A DNA stretch of 38,772 nt, taken from the NCBI GenBank assembly GCA_029556545.1, contig JAKQEQ010000025.1, positions 1 to 38,772 on the forward strand, in the 5' to 3' direction. Position 1 is the stretch's first letter. Each line of letters begins with the position of its first letter. This DNA is from Candidatus Hydrogenedentota bacterium. GTDB taxonomy: Bacteria > Hydrogenedentota > Hydrogenedentia > Hydrogenedentales > JAGMZX01. The translations under genes were made by a program, and so were the position numbers. The notes beneath the pieces were generated by a model. It was not told where the DNA came from and did not search any database. It saw nothing but the letters and a program-made list of their open reading frames with translations. Of this stretch, positions 23,732-31,130 are shown piece by piece.

Positions 23732-24928
23732 TCAGGCCCGATCATTCGGACCGCGCCACAACGCGATCTCGGCGTCCCAGCGCCAGCCCGTTGCGTCGAT
23801 TTGCGCGTCGATGTGCGGCATGCGTTCGTCGAGCAGCGCGGTCGTCTCCTCCCAGGAACGAATGCCGCTGACCGCGTCCAGCACCTGTACGTTCTGCCAG
23901 CCGCAGCACGTCGCGCAGCGGAGCGCCTGCTCGATGGTGCATCCGCGCACATAGGCGGCGAGGAAACCGGCGATCGCCGAGTCGCCCGAGCCTGTGGCGG
24001 AGCCGAACTGAGGCACGACGAACGCGGGGGCCCACAGTTCGCGGTCCGCCCAGTTCTCCGGGTCGCCGGGTCGCGCGGCGCCCATGCCGTCGAAGGCCGC
24101 CGCCGGGCCCGTGCGCAGGTAGAACCCGCGATGGCCGGTCTTGAGCGAGACCATCTTCGCGCCCATACCCAGCGTTTCCGTCGCCATTTCCGAGTACAGC
24201 GCGGGATCGACCACGTCGATAAGGTCCGCATCCTGATGTTCCCGTTTCATGCGCAGGAAGCGGTCGGGGTCGAGCATATAGAGCGTCTCCTCGACCGAGG
24301 GGAGGAATATGTCCACGTACGGCAGCACCCGTTCGAGGATGCGCCGCCAAGGCGCGCGCCCCGAGGGCGAATCGGCGTCCGGGAGGGACATGTCGCACGA
24401 CGTCGTCGCGCCAGCCTCCTTTGCGATGCGAAGCACGGTTTCGAGTCCCGCCCCCTCGTTCGCGTACATGCCCTCCATCAGCGGCGGATAGCCAAAGTGG
24501 AAATGGCGGCATCGCGCGATGAGGGCAGGGTCGAGGTCTTCCAGGCCGAAGGTGTCGTTCGTTCCCGGATTGTGGAGGAATATCCGGTCGATGCCGGGCG
24601 GCGCGATGACCACCGTGTATGAACTGCCCGCGCCCGACACGACGTGCACCCCTTCCGCGTGCCCGCTCGCGCGCAGGAGGTCTATCGTCAAACGCCCGAA
24701 CGCGTCGTCGCCGACACGGGCGCAGAAACAGACGCGCGCGCCGAGGGTCTTGAGGTTGATGCCCGTATTCGACACGGGACCGCCCGTGCTGATCCGGGCC
24801 GGGCCCACGTTCACCAGTTTGCCGGGCCGCAGCAGACGGCCGATGTCCCGCGCGCCCGTATCCGCGAAGCGCGGTATGACGTCCAGACACAGGTGCCCCG
24901 CCGCCATCACGTCGAATTCCCGTTCCAT
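23732..24928 (-). CDS. PfkB family carbohydrate kinase (second)
   Basis: 398 residues from ATG 24928 ('MEREFDVMAAGHLCLDVIP'), with GGGGAG 10 nt upstream; the frame is open to 25009. It shows 'GPARISTGGPVSNTGINLKTLGARVCFCARVGDDAFG' (signature 1) and 'FGSATGSGDSAIAGFLAAYVRG' (signature 2; G-x-G-D with catalytic Asp, the usual Ala replaced by Ser). It is about 80 residues longer than a normal PfkB, with an insertion around 230-310 and a C-terminal extension ('ATGWRWDAEIALWRGP'). Substrate unknown. It runs divergently from ilvE. Confidence 0.9.
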   Translation of the reverse strand: MEREFDVMAAGHLCLDVIPRFADTGARDIGRLLRPGKLVNVGPARISTGGPVSNTGINLKTLGARVCFCARVGDDAFGRLTIDLLRASGHAEGVHVVSGAGSSYTVVIAPPGIDRIFLHNPGTNDTFGLEDLDPALIARCRHFHFGYPPLMEGMYANEGAGLETVLRIAKEAGATTSCDMSLPDADSPSGRAPWRRILERVLPYVDIFLPSVEETLYMLDPDRFLRMKREHQDADLIDVVDPALYSEMATETLGMGAKMVSLKTGHRGFYLRTGPAAAFDGMGAARPGDPENWADRELWAPAFVVPQFGSATGSGDSAIAGFLAAYVRGCTIEQALRCATCCGWQNVQVLDAVSGIRSWEETTALLDERMPHIDAQIDATGWRWDAEIALWRGPNDRA

Positions 24929-25082
24929 GTAGTCGTTTCTCCCCGTGTCGCCGCCCGTTTCGGGCGCGCTTGCCGCCGACATCCGCCGATCCGCCGGCAA
25001 TCGTACCATGCCACGCCCTGATTAGCACAGCCGCGTCCGTAATGCGCGCGTGCGAGGCATGTAAGGAGCGAGGCGCGGAAAT

Positions 25083-25112
25083 TTGCATTTTTGCGCGGGA
25101 TTTGCCGATACT
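25083..25112 (+). promoter_or_regulatory. Candidate ilvE promoter
   Basis: TTGCAT (25083-25088) and GATACT (25107-25112) with 18-bp spacing in the AT-richest part of the divergent region. The resulting leader of about 85 nt contains two stem-loops. Confidence 0.45.
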
Positions 25113-25128
25113 ACGGTCCATTCCGCCG

Positions 25129-25181
25129 TCGCCAAATGGCGAGTCGTGTGCGCATAGGCGGGCGCTCTCATTGAGGACGCC
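25129..25181 (+). promoter_or_regulatory. Two stem-loops in the ilvE leader
   Basis: TCGCC-AAAT-GGCGA (25129-25142) is a perfect hairpin. GGCG...CGCC with inner CTC-ATT-GAG (25161-25181) is a second. They lie between the candidate promoter and the ribosome-binding site GGAGG. I see no leader peptide or known riboswitch core. Confidence 0.35.
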
Positions 25182-25205
25182 GGGGTACGCCTCGGAGGTA
25201 ACGTT

Positions 25206-26153
25206 ATGGAGATTCATCAGATGGCCGAAATGCATCCCGGGGCTATCGCGTACCACGAGGGTCGGTACCTGCCCGTCGAAGAAGCGCGAATCAGCATTCT
25301 CACTCACGCATTCAACTATGGCACTGGTCTGTTCGAGGGCATTCGCGGCTATTACGCGGAGGAGGAGGACAACATCCTCGTGTTCCGGCTCAAGGAGCAT
25401 ATCGACCGGTTCGTGCGGAATTTCAACATCATGTGCATGGAAATCCCGGAGACGGCTGCGGATATCGAGACGGTGTGCCTCGAGGTGGTGCAGCGGAGTG
25501 GTTTCCGCGAGGGCGTGTACATCCGTCCGATCTGCTATAAGAGCGAGCATTCGCTCGGGCCGACGGTTCGCGGCGTGAAGAGCAGCTTTTCCTGCTACAT
25601 CATCAAGCTGGGCGATTACGTGAATATCACGGACGGTCTGGACGTGGCGGTGTCTTCCTGGCGGCGGCTTTCCGATAATGCCATCCCGAGCCGCGCGAAA
25701 TCGACGGGCAGTTACATCAATTCGTCATTGGCCGCGACGGAAGCGAAGCAGGCGGGCTTTCATGAGGCCATTTTCCTTCGCGAGGACGGGACGGTCGCCG
25801 AAGGCAGCGCGATGAATCTGTTCATGGTCCAGAACGGCGCGCTCGTCACGCCGCCGCCGACAGCGGACATTCTGGTCGGCATTACGCGGAATACGGTAAT
25901 GGAACTGACCACGGCGGAACTCGGGCTGCCGGTCATCGAGCGCCCGATCGCGCGCACCGAACTCTACGTGTGCGACGAATTGTTCTTCTGCGGCACGGGC
26001 GCGCAGGTGGCGCCGGTGCGGTCGGTGGACCGTCGGATCATCGGCGGGGGCACGGTGGGACCGATCACGAAACAATTGCAGGACCTGTATTTCGAGGTCG
26101 TCACGGGCAAGGTGGCGAAGTATCGCGGGTGGTGCACGCCCGTGTACGGATGA
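25206..26153 (+). CDS. ilvE: Branched-chain amino acid aminotransferase
   Basis: 315 residues. Class IV fold features are 'ISILTHAFNYGTGLFEGIRGY', 'VFRLKEHIDRFVRNFNIMCMEIP', 'GVYIRPICYKSEHSLGPTVRG', the PLP-bound Lys in 'SRAKSTGSYINSSLAATEAK' (about residue 165), 'AEGSAMNLFMV' and 'CGTGAQVAPV' near the end. It transfers amino groups between glutamate and the 2-keto acids of Leu, Ile and Val. The ATG has GGAGG 5 nt upstream. No other ilv gene is nearby. Confidence 0.95.
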   Translation: MEIHQMAEMHPGAIAYHEGRYLPVEEARISILTHAFNYGTGLFEGIRGYYAEEEDNILVFRLKEHIDRFVRNFNIMCMEIPETAADIETVCLEVVQRSGFREGVYIRPICYKSEHSLGPTVRGVKSSFSCYIIKLGDYVNITDGLDVAVSSWRRLSDNAIPSRAKSTGSYINSSLAATEAKQAGFHEAIFLREDGTVAEGSAMNLFMVQNGALVTPPPTADILVGITRNTVMELTTAELGLPVIERPIARTELYVCDELFFCGTGAQVAPVRSVDRRIIGGGTVGPITKQLQDLYFEVVTGKVAKYRGWCTPVYG

Positions 26154-26163
26154 GGTTCTGGCA

Positions 26164-26565
26164 GTGTCGCGAAGGCTGTCCATTCGGGTCTTGCGCAACC
26201 GCTGGTTCTGGGTGAACTATGCCGCGACGCTGGGTCTGACGTGTTGGATACCCCTGCTCTCCCTCACGCCGGTGGTCGTCCAAAGCGCCCCTGAAGCGTG
26301 GGAAGGCGGGGCTAATACGGCCGAACTGGCCGTCGCCTCGACACCGCCCGGCATCGACACGCCGGGCGCGACGGTGCACCGCGGGCCGACGACGCGGATC
26401 CCCCTGTATACGTGTTACTGGCGCGTGTTCCAGGGCGGCTTCCGCCATTACCTCTTGCCGGTGGCGCTGCACCTTGCGCTGTGTTTTGCGATCTCCTTCG
26501 TGGTTTGGCGCAGCGTCCTGCGATCGGCCACGGGACCCGCGAGCAGCCCGCCCGACCAAGGGTAA
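26164..26565 (+). CDS. Small two-helix membrane protein, unknown function
   Basis: 133 residues from a GTG at 26164, 10 bp after ilvE. A basic N terminus (residues 1-13) leads to a membrane segment (about 17-40, 'YAATLGLTCWIPLLSLTPVVV'). A polar loop follows (41-90), then a second segment (about 98-118, 'YLLPVALHLALCFAISFVVW') and a Pro/Ser tail. Both termini are probably cytoplasmic. I do not recognise a family. It is likely cotranscribed with ilvE and converges on the S45 gene. Confidence 0.65.
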   Translation: MSRRLSIRVLRNRWFWVNYAATLGLTCWIPLLSLTPVVVQSAPEAWEGGANTAELAVASTPPGIDTPGATVHRGPTTRIPLYTCYWRVFQGGFRHYLLPVALHLALCFAISFVVWRSVLRSATGPASSPPDQG

Positions 26566-26578
26566 GCAAGAGCGCCGC

Positions 26579-28735
26579 CTACAAGCCGGCGTACCAGGGG
26601 TCGGGGCCTTCGCCGGGGCGATACTCGGCCTTGAGGTTTGCGCGCACGTCGTTTTCCGTGAGCCAGACGGGCTTCGTGCGTTCTTCGGCGAATAGTGGGG
26701 CCTGATCGGCGTAATGGGGCGAGGCCGTGTCGACCGTGGCCGCGCCGAACTGGTGAATGCTCTCCGAGCGGACGCGGCCCTCGCTGTCCCATTCGACCAT
26801 CATGAAGTAGCAGTCGCCGTTGATCGCCATGTAGCGTCCGTCGTCCCCCATTTGCGGATCGATGGCGCGCAGGCAATCCGGGCCGCCGCCTAGACCAAGA
26901 TCGAGGCTCCCGCGCCGCAGGCGCATCATCTCGGCCCACGGCGGATCGATTCGGCCATGGTCCCGCAGCAGCGTCTCCGCCGCCTCGCGCAGGGAGACCG
27001 TCGGGTCGGCGGGGCTGGCCGCGCGGGCGCGGCGATGCATCCGCCACGCCAGAACGGCGAGCGCGGCGGCGGCGCTGTCCTTTTCGGTGACGCGGTCCCA
27101 GCTCAGCACCAGGTCGCGCGCCTTTGCGGTTAACGCGTCCGCGGGCGCGTCCTTCGCCCGGACATTCTCCAGAAATCGGGCCATGTCGGAAAGATCCGAG
27201 TACGTCTTGTCGTATTTGTATCTGTAGAACTCGTCGCGCGTGATGGACGGGTCGCCGCCGTAAAGTTCGAGGGCGCGCCAGGCGCGATTGGTCATATAGG
27301 TCTCGATGCCCATCGTCTGGCTGAACGCCTCGGGAGCGGGATTCCCCTCCCCCACCGTGGTGTGGAACGGCGAGTTGTTGCAGGACTGGAGCATACCCGA
27401 GGGCGGGTTCAGTATCTGGGGCACATCACGGAACGAACGGAATTGGGTCCACACGAGTTCCGGTTTGTCGCCGGGGAGATACGCCCGCCAATCGTGACCT
27501 TCCTCGCGCAGCGGAAACTTGCCGTTGTACGCGTAGAACAGGTTACCGTCCTTGTCCGCGTACATGGTGTTCAGTGACGTGAGGCGCATTGTGTTCATGG
27601 CGGCGAGGAACTCGTCCAAGTTGCGCGCCTTGTTCATGCGGTACCACTGCTCGATGTGCCCCACTTCGCCGTAGCCGACGAAGCGCAGCGCGAACACGCC
27701 GCGCTTGGTGCGAAAGACGGGGCCTTGCACGGACCAGAGCATTTCGCGTCTGATCGTGAGGCGGAGCGGCCCGAGCACTTTCACGCGTAGGCGCGCGCGT
27801 TCGCGATCGAAGTTGCGCCACGCGCCGTCGAACCAGTACTGATTCTTGTTGTCCGGGTTGACCTGCAATTCGAAAATGTCCACGAGGTCGGGCCGATTGA
27901 TCGTGTGGCACCAGCCCTTGTCCTCGTCGTGGCCGACGAAGATGACCGGCCCGCCGGGAAATGTGCCGCCGGCCATGTTCCAGCCTTCCTCACTGTGCAC
28001 GTGCGTCTCGTACCACGCCACGGGGCCGGTCCAGGGCTGATGCGAGTTGATGGCGAGGCGCGTGGTGCCGTCGGCGGACCGGGAGGGGCCGACGGCGAAG
28101 GCGTTCGAACCGAACGATTCGCCCAGGCGTGTGTACGGCGTCGTGCGGGCGGCGCGCCGCCCCATCTCGCCCTTCTCGCCGATGAGCACGCCGCCGTCGT
28201 CGAGCAAGGCTTGCAGATGGGCGTGGAGTTCGTAGAAGAAGGGCGCCTTGAAGGTCGCCCCGGCCACGACGTCCTTGCCGGTGACGGGCAGTACGATGTG
28301 CGGCATTTTCTCGGGATGCAGCGCGGCATAGTGGTTAACACCGTCGGCGTAGGCTTCGCACAGCGCGCGCACGTCCGCACTTAATTCTTGATCGTATTTC
28401 GCCTCGACAAACTCGCGGACGCGAAACAATTGGACGAGATAGTCGAATTTGGCGAACTCGCGACCGAGAGCCGCCGCCATCTGTGCGCGCGCCGTCAGTA
28501 CGGCCCCTTCGACGTGCTCCCAGTCGTCCTCGCAGTGGGCGTAGGCAAGCCCGTAAACGGCGTCTACGTCGCGTTTGCCGAAGACGTGCGGCACGCCCCA
28601 CGTGTCGCGCAGGATGCGCACGTCGTATCTGTCTGAGGGTGGGATGAACGCGGAGCGGTCGTCGTGCGAGGGACAGGCGCACAGGGTCGCAACGACAACA
28701 CCGGCGAGCAACCGTACCGAAACATCACGTGGCAT
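26579..28735 (-). CDS. Penicillin acylase family (peptidase S45) lipoprotein
   Basis: 718 residues from ATG 28735. Residues 1-21 are a lipoprotein signal with lipobox L-C-A-C. 'DVRILRDTWGVPHVFGK' opens the alpha chain. The autocleavage site is Gly-Ser210-Asn in 'LGESFGSNAFAVGPSRS', so Ser210 becomes the N-terminal nucleophile of the beta chain. 'NSHQPW', 'GGTFPGGPVIFVGHDEDKGW' and 'NTMYADKDGNLFYAYNGKFPLR' are typical. Relatives hydrolyse amides such as aculeacin A, acyl-homoserine lactones or penicillins; this one acts outside the cytoplasm. The frame continues to 28813, but that part is a palindromic repeat, and the ATG itself lies at the repeat's edge without a ribosome-binding site. Confidence 0.88.
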   Translation of the reverse strand: MPRDVSVRLLAGVVVATLCACPSHDDRSAFIPPSDRYDVRILRDTWGVPHVFGKRDVDAVYGLAYAHCEDDWEHVEGAVLTARAQMAAALGREFAKFDYLVQLFRVREFVEAKYDQELSADVRALCEAYADGVNHYAALHPEKMPHIVLPVTGKDVVAGATFKAPFFYELHAHLQALLDDGGVLIGEKGEMGRRAARTTPYTRLGESFGSNAFAVGPSRSADGTTRLAINSHQPWTGPVAWYETHVHSEEGWNMAGGTFPGGPVIFVGHDEDKGWCHTINRPDLVDIFELQVNPDNKNQYWFDGAWRNFDRERARLRVKVLGPLRLTIRREMLWSVQGPVFRTKRGVFALRFVGYGEVGHIEQWYRMNKARNLDEFLAAMNTMRLTSLNTMYADKDGNLFYAYNGKFPLREEGHDWRAYLPGDKPELVWTQFRSFRDVPQILNPPSGMLQSCNNSPFHTTVGEGNPAPEAFSQTMGIETYMTNRAWRALELYGGDPSITRDEFYRYKYDKTYSDLSDMARFLENVRAKDAPADALTAKARDLVLSWDRVTEKDSAAAALAVLAWRMHRRARAASPADPTVSLREAAETLLRDHGRIDPPWAEMMRLRRGSLDLGLGGGPDCLRAIDPQMGDDGRYMAINGDCYFMMVEWDSEGRVRSESIHQFGAATVDTASPHYADQAPLFAEERTKPVWLTENDVRANLKAEYRPGEGPDPWYAGL

Positions 28736-28803
28736 GGGCAACTTGCCCATGTCCGCCGCAGGCGGATTGAGCCACGGGCGGGACGCCCGTGCCACGGTCA
28801 GAC
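28731..28803. repeat. Palindromic repeat cluster at the S45 gene start
   Basis: CATGGGCAACTTGCCCATG and CACGGGCGGGACGCCCGTGCC are two palindromes of the same family, joined by a smaller CCGCCGCAGGCGG hairpin. The first contains the start codon chosen for the S45 lipoprotein. Confidence 0.8.
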
Positions 28804-28830
28804 GCAGACGCATGTCTTACCCTCCGTGTG

Positions 28831-28855
28831 GGGCGGGGGCGTCCCGCCCCCGATT
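28831..28855. repeat. Single palindromic repeat upstream of the PP2C gene
   Basis: GGGCGGGGGCGTCCCGCCCCCGATT forms a hairpin with arms GGCGGG and CCCGCC. It belongs to the same family. Confidence 0.75.
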
Positions 28856-28893
28856 CGGACCGATCGGACCGATCGGTCTGGTCGGACGGATCC
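28856..28893. repeat. Short GGACCGATC / GATCGGACG repeat array
   Basis: About four 9-bp units immediately next to the palindromic repeat, resembling the arrays at 11164 and 17077. The two repeat families are juxtaposed here. Confidence 0.75.
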
Positions 28894-28982
28894 TATTCCT
28901 CTCCGCTGGGGAGAGTGGATTGGCCGCCGGTCCGCGGGTCGGACTGGCGGGACCGCGCCGAGGTTTCGCGGCGCTCGCACGG

Positions 28983-29012
28983 TTGCCGAAAGTCCGCCGG
29001 TTGTGCTACCTT
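28983..29012 (+). promoter_or_regulatory. Weak candidate promoter of the PP2C gene
   Basis: TTGCCG (28983-28988) and an extended TGCTACCTT (-10 hexamer 29007-29012) with 18-bp spacing, 23 bp before the ATG. Confidence 0.35.
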
Positions 29013-29035
29013 TTCGATTGAATGGGGCAGTGGGT

Positions 29036-29977
29036 ATGCGTTTGGATATCGCCGCTCAGACCGATACGGGCCGCCGTAAGACCCGCAACGAAGACGCTTA
29101 CGGCGTCTTTCGAGAAGGAATGCCCGGTATCCGCCTCTTCCACGAAGGCGCGTTGTTGTGCGTCGCCGACGGCTTGGGCGGCCACACCGCGGGTGACATC
29201 GCCAGTAAGTTGGCGGTTTCCCTTATCAAGGACATGCTTAAGGAAAAGCCCCCGCCCTTCCCGAGGCACGATAACGACCTAGATGAGCGGGACGAGGGCC
29301 CCCTCCCGGTCATGCGCGCGGCCATCGAAAAGGCCAACGACAGCCTTTACCAGACGAACCTCGATCTCGTCGCGCAGGGCCGGCCCATGGGCACGACCGT
29401 GCTCGCCGCGCTTGTCCTGCCCCGCAAGGTCTATATCGCCAATGTCGGCGACTCGCGCTGCTACCACATCCGCGACGGCGAATTGATCGCGCGCACCGAG
29501 GACCATTCCTGGGTCGATGAGCAGGTCAAACAGGGCCTCATGTCAAAGGCTGAGGCGGAACTTGACCGCCGCAAGAACATTGTCACCCGATGCGTCGGTA
29601 CGCACCCGGATATCACAGTGGACACCTACCGCTGGCATATCGTTCCCGGCGACATGCTGCTGCTTTGCAGCGACGGCCTGGTCAACATGGTCAGAGACAC
29701 CGAAATCACCGCCGAGTTCCGGCCCAGCCGCACCGCGGCGGAAATCGCGCAGCGGCTCGTGGCCCTGGCGAACGAGAACGGCGGAAAAGACAATATCACC
29801 GTCATCGTCGCTAATGTCAGTCCCCACTTCTTCCGTATGGTCTACCTGCGCCTGCGCGCGTTTCTGCGGCGGCACGGCTTCTCGCTGTTCTGGATGATAT
29901 TCCTGCTGCTATACGGCGCGGGCGCGGGCGCGCTCGGCTATTTCCTCCGCGATCTCTTCCCCCTGCTGCCCCTCTGA
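29036..29977 (+). CDS. PP2C-type serine/threonine phosphatase with C-terminal membrane anchor
   Basis: 313 residues from ATG 29036. The metal-dependent phosphatase motifs are complete: 'RKTRNEDAYG' (Asp ligand), 'VADGLGGHTAGD', 'GTTVLAALV', 'IANVGDSRCYHIRDGEL', 'TEDHSWVDE', 'LLLCSDGLVNMV' and 'GGKDNITVIV' (last Asp ligand). The catalytic domain covers about 1-260. A basic stretch and one membrane segment (about 282-304) follow, so it is tethered with the enzyme in the cytoplasm. Such phosphatases usually oppose Hanks-type kinases, but no kinase gene is in this window. Confidence 0.94.
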   Translation: MRLDIAAQTDTGRRKTRNEDAYGVFREGMPGIRLFHEGALLCVADGLGGHTAGDIASKLAVSLIKDMLKEKPPPFPRHDNDLDERDEGPLPVMRAAIEKANDSLYQTNLDLVAQGRPMGTTVLAALVLPRKVYIANVGDSRCYHIRDGELIARTEDHSWVDEQVKQGLMSKAEAELDRRKNIVTRCVGTHPDITVDTYRWHIVPGDMLLLCSDGLVNMVRDTEITAEFRPSRTAAEIAQRLVALANENGGKDNITVIVANVSPHFFRMVYLRLRAFLRRHGFSLFWMIFLLLYGAGAGALGYFLRDLFPLLPL

Positions 29978-29982
29978 TTCGG

Positions 29983-30066
29983 TGGCATGGCCGTCTTGCC
30001 CATGATCCCACGGGAGGCATGGGCATCCTGCCCGTGATCCCACGGGCGCGACGCCCCGCACCTCTA
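29983..30066. repeat. Palindromic repeat cluster between PP2C and cytochrome genes
   Basis: Several palindromes of the same family (CATGGCCGTCTTGCCCATG, CATGGGCATCCTGCCCGTG, and CACGGGCGCGACGCCCCGC with CCTCTAT) fill the 108-bp convergent junction. They could form strong hairpins in both transcripts and protect or end them. Confidence 0.8.
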
Positions 30067-30085
30067 TCCGCGCGCCGGTGCGCGA

Positions 30086-31111
30086 TTAGTGGCAGGCCGT
30101 GCAGCGCGCCGTACTGTTCAGCGGATGCGGCGCGAGGTAGGGAACGCCGCCGGGATGACACAAGCCGCACGCGCCGGGATACAGCCCGAAATTGTGCGGG
30201 GAAGGCATGGCGCCGCGATGCTCGACCGACTCGTGGCAGACGGTGCAGTTTGATCGTTCGGGCGGGAAGTGGCATGAGACGCAGTGCCGGTTCATCGGGT
30301 GCCCCCAGCCGCCGCGGTGCGAAGCCGGCTGCGTGTTCTCGTGGCACTCGATGCACGAATCCTCCTCATGGCACACAACACACTTGGATCGGTCCACCGT
30401 GGCGTGAAAGCCGTGCCCCTTGCGCCGCCATGAGACGGTATGATTGCGTGGCGGATTCGATCGATGGCACTCCTCGCACGAGGCCGGCGTGTCATGGCAT
30501 AGGGCGCAATACGCCGGGTCGATGCGCGCCTCCTTCCCGTGAAGGTGCTCCCAGATAGCCGGCGCGTCGTGCTGGATACGGCTGCCGAAGCGGTACAGCG
30601 GCCGCACGTCCTTGTTCAGCGTCTCGTGGCACACTTGGCACTCGTTCAGTTTCGGGTCCGTGGCCTGGTGGCAGTCCATACAGAAGGCCTTCGTGGCCTT
30701 CTTGGGAAGGATCCGCTGATCGGGGTCTTCGTGGCACACGCCGCATTCGAGCCCGGCGGCCACATGCGGATCATGGCTGAACTTGATCTCACCCGCGGGC
30801 AATACGGACGATCGTGCATCGAGCGCGTAATCCTCGCGCGTATGGCACATGCCGCATTGCTCCGGCGTCGGATTGTCCGTGTCGATGTCGTGACAGGTCG
30901 AGCACGTTTCGTGGTCCGGAATCAGTCCCTCGGGCCGCGACATGTCGTGACAATCCGTGCACCCGAGATCGTCGGCGTGCGTGGCGTGGGGAAATCGCAA
31001 CCCGCGGTCGCGACGCGTGCCCGCGCCTTTGGTGAAAGAGGCGCACGCGACGACAAAGCAGAGCAGCAGCGTCCCCAGCACCAGATAGCGTTCCGCGTTG
31101 CGTCGCGACAT
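30086..31111 (-). CDS. Multihaem c-type cytochrome lipoprotein (14 CXXCH)
   Basis: 341 residues from ATG 31111, with GGGAG 8 nt upstream. Residues 1-22 are a lipoprotein signal (V-V-A-C). I count 14 CXXCH sites: CTDCH, CSTCH, CGMCH, CGVCH, CMDCH, CQVCH, CALCH, CEECH, CVVCH, CIECH, CVSCH, CTVCH, CGLCH and CTACH, about one haem per 23 residues. Many extra His residues ('FPHATHADD', 'KFSHDPH', 'GWGHPMNRH') suit distal ligands. It resembles the tandem cytochrome c3/c7-like multihaem proteins of metal- and nitrogen-oxide-reducing bacteria. It is third in the cytochrome-porin-cytochrome unit, 19 bp after the porin. Periplasmic or cell-surface side is undecided. Confidence 0.9.
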   Translation of the reverse strand: MSRRNAERYLVLGTLLLCFVVACASFTKGAGTRRDRGLRFPHATHADDLGCTDCHDMSRPEGLIPDHETCSTCHDIDTDNPTPEQCGMCHTREDYALDARSSVLPAGEIKFSHDPHVAAGLECGVCHEDPDQRILPKKATKAFCMDCHQATDPKLNECQVCHETLNKDVRPLYRFGSRIQHDAPAIWEHLHGKEARIDPAYCALCHDTPASCEECHRSNPPRNHTVSWRRKGHGFHATVDRSKCVVCHEEDSCIECHENTQPASHRGGWGHPMNRHCVSCHFPPERSNCTVCHESVEHRGAMPSPHNFGLYPGACGLCHPGGVPYLAPHPLNSTARCTACH

Positions 31112-31130
31112 GCGTTCGTCTCCCGAAGCT

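Noticed and set aside
28736-28813. 26-codon N-terminal extension of the S45 protein
   Set aside because: It consists of palindromic repeat and would place the lipoprotein signal internally.
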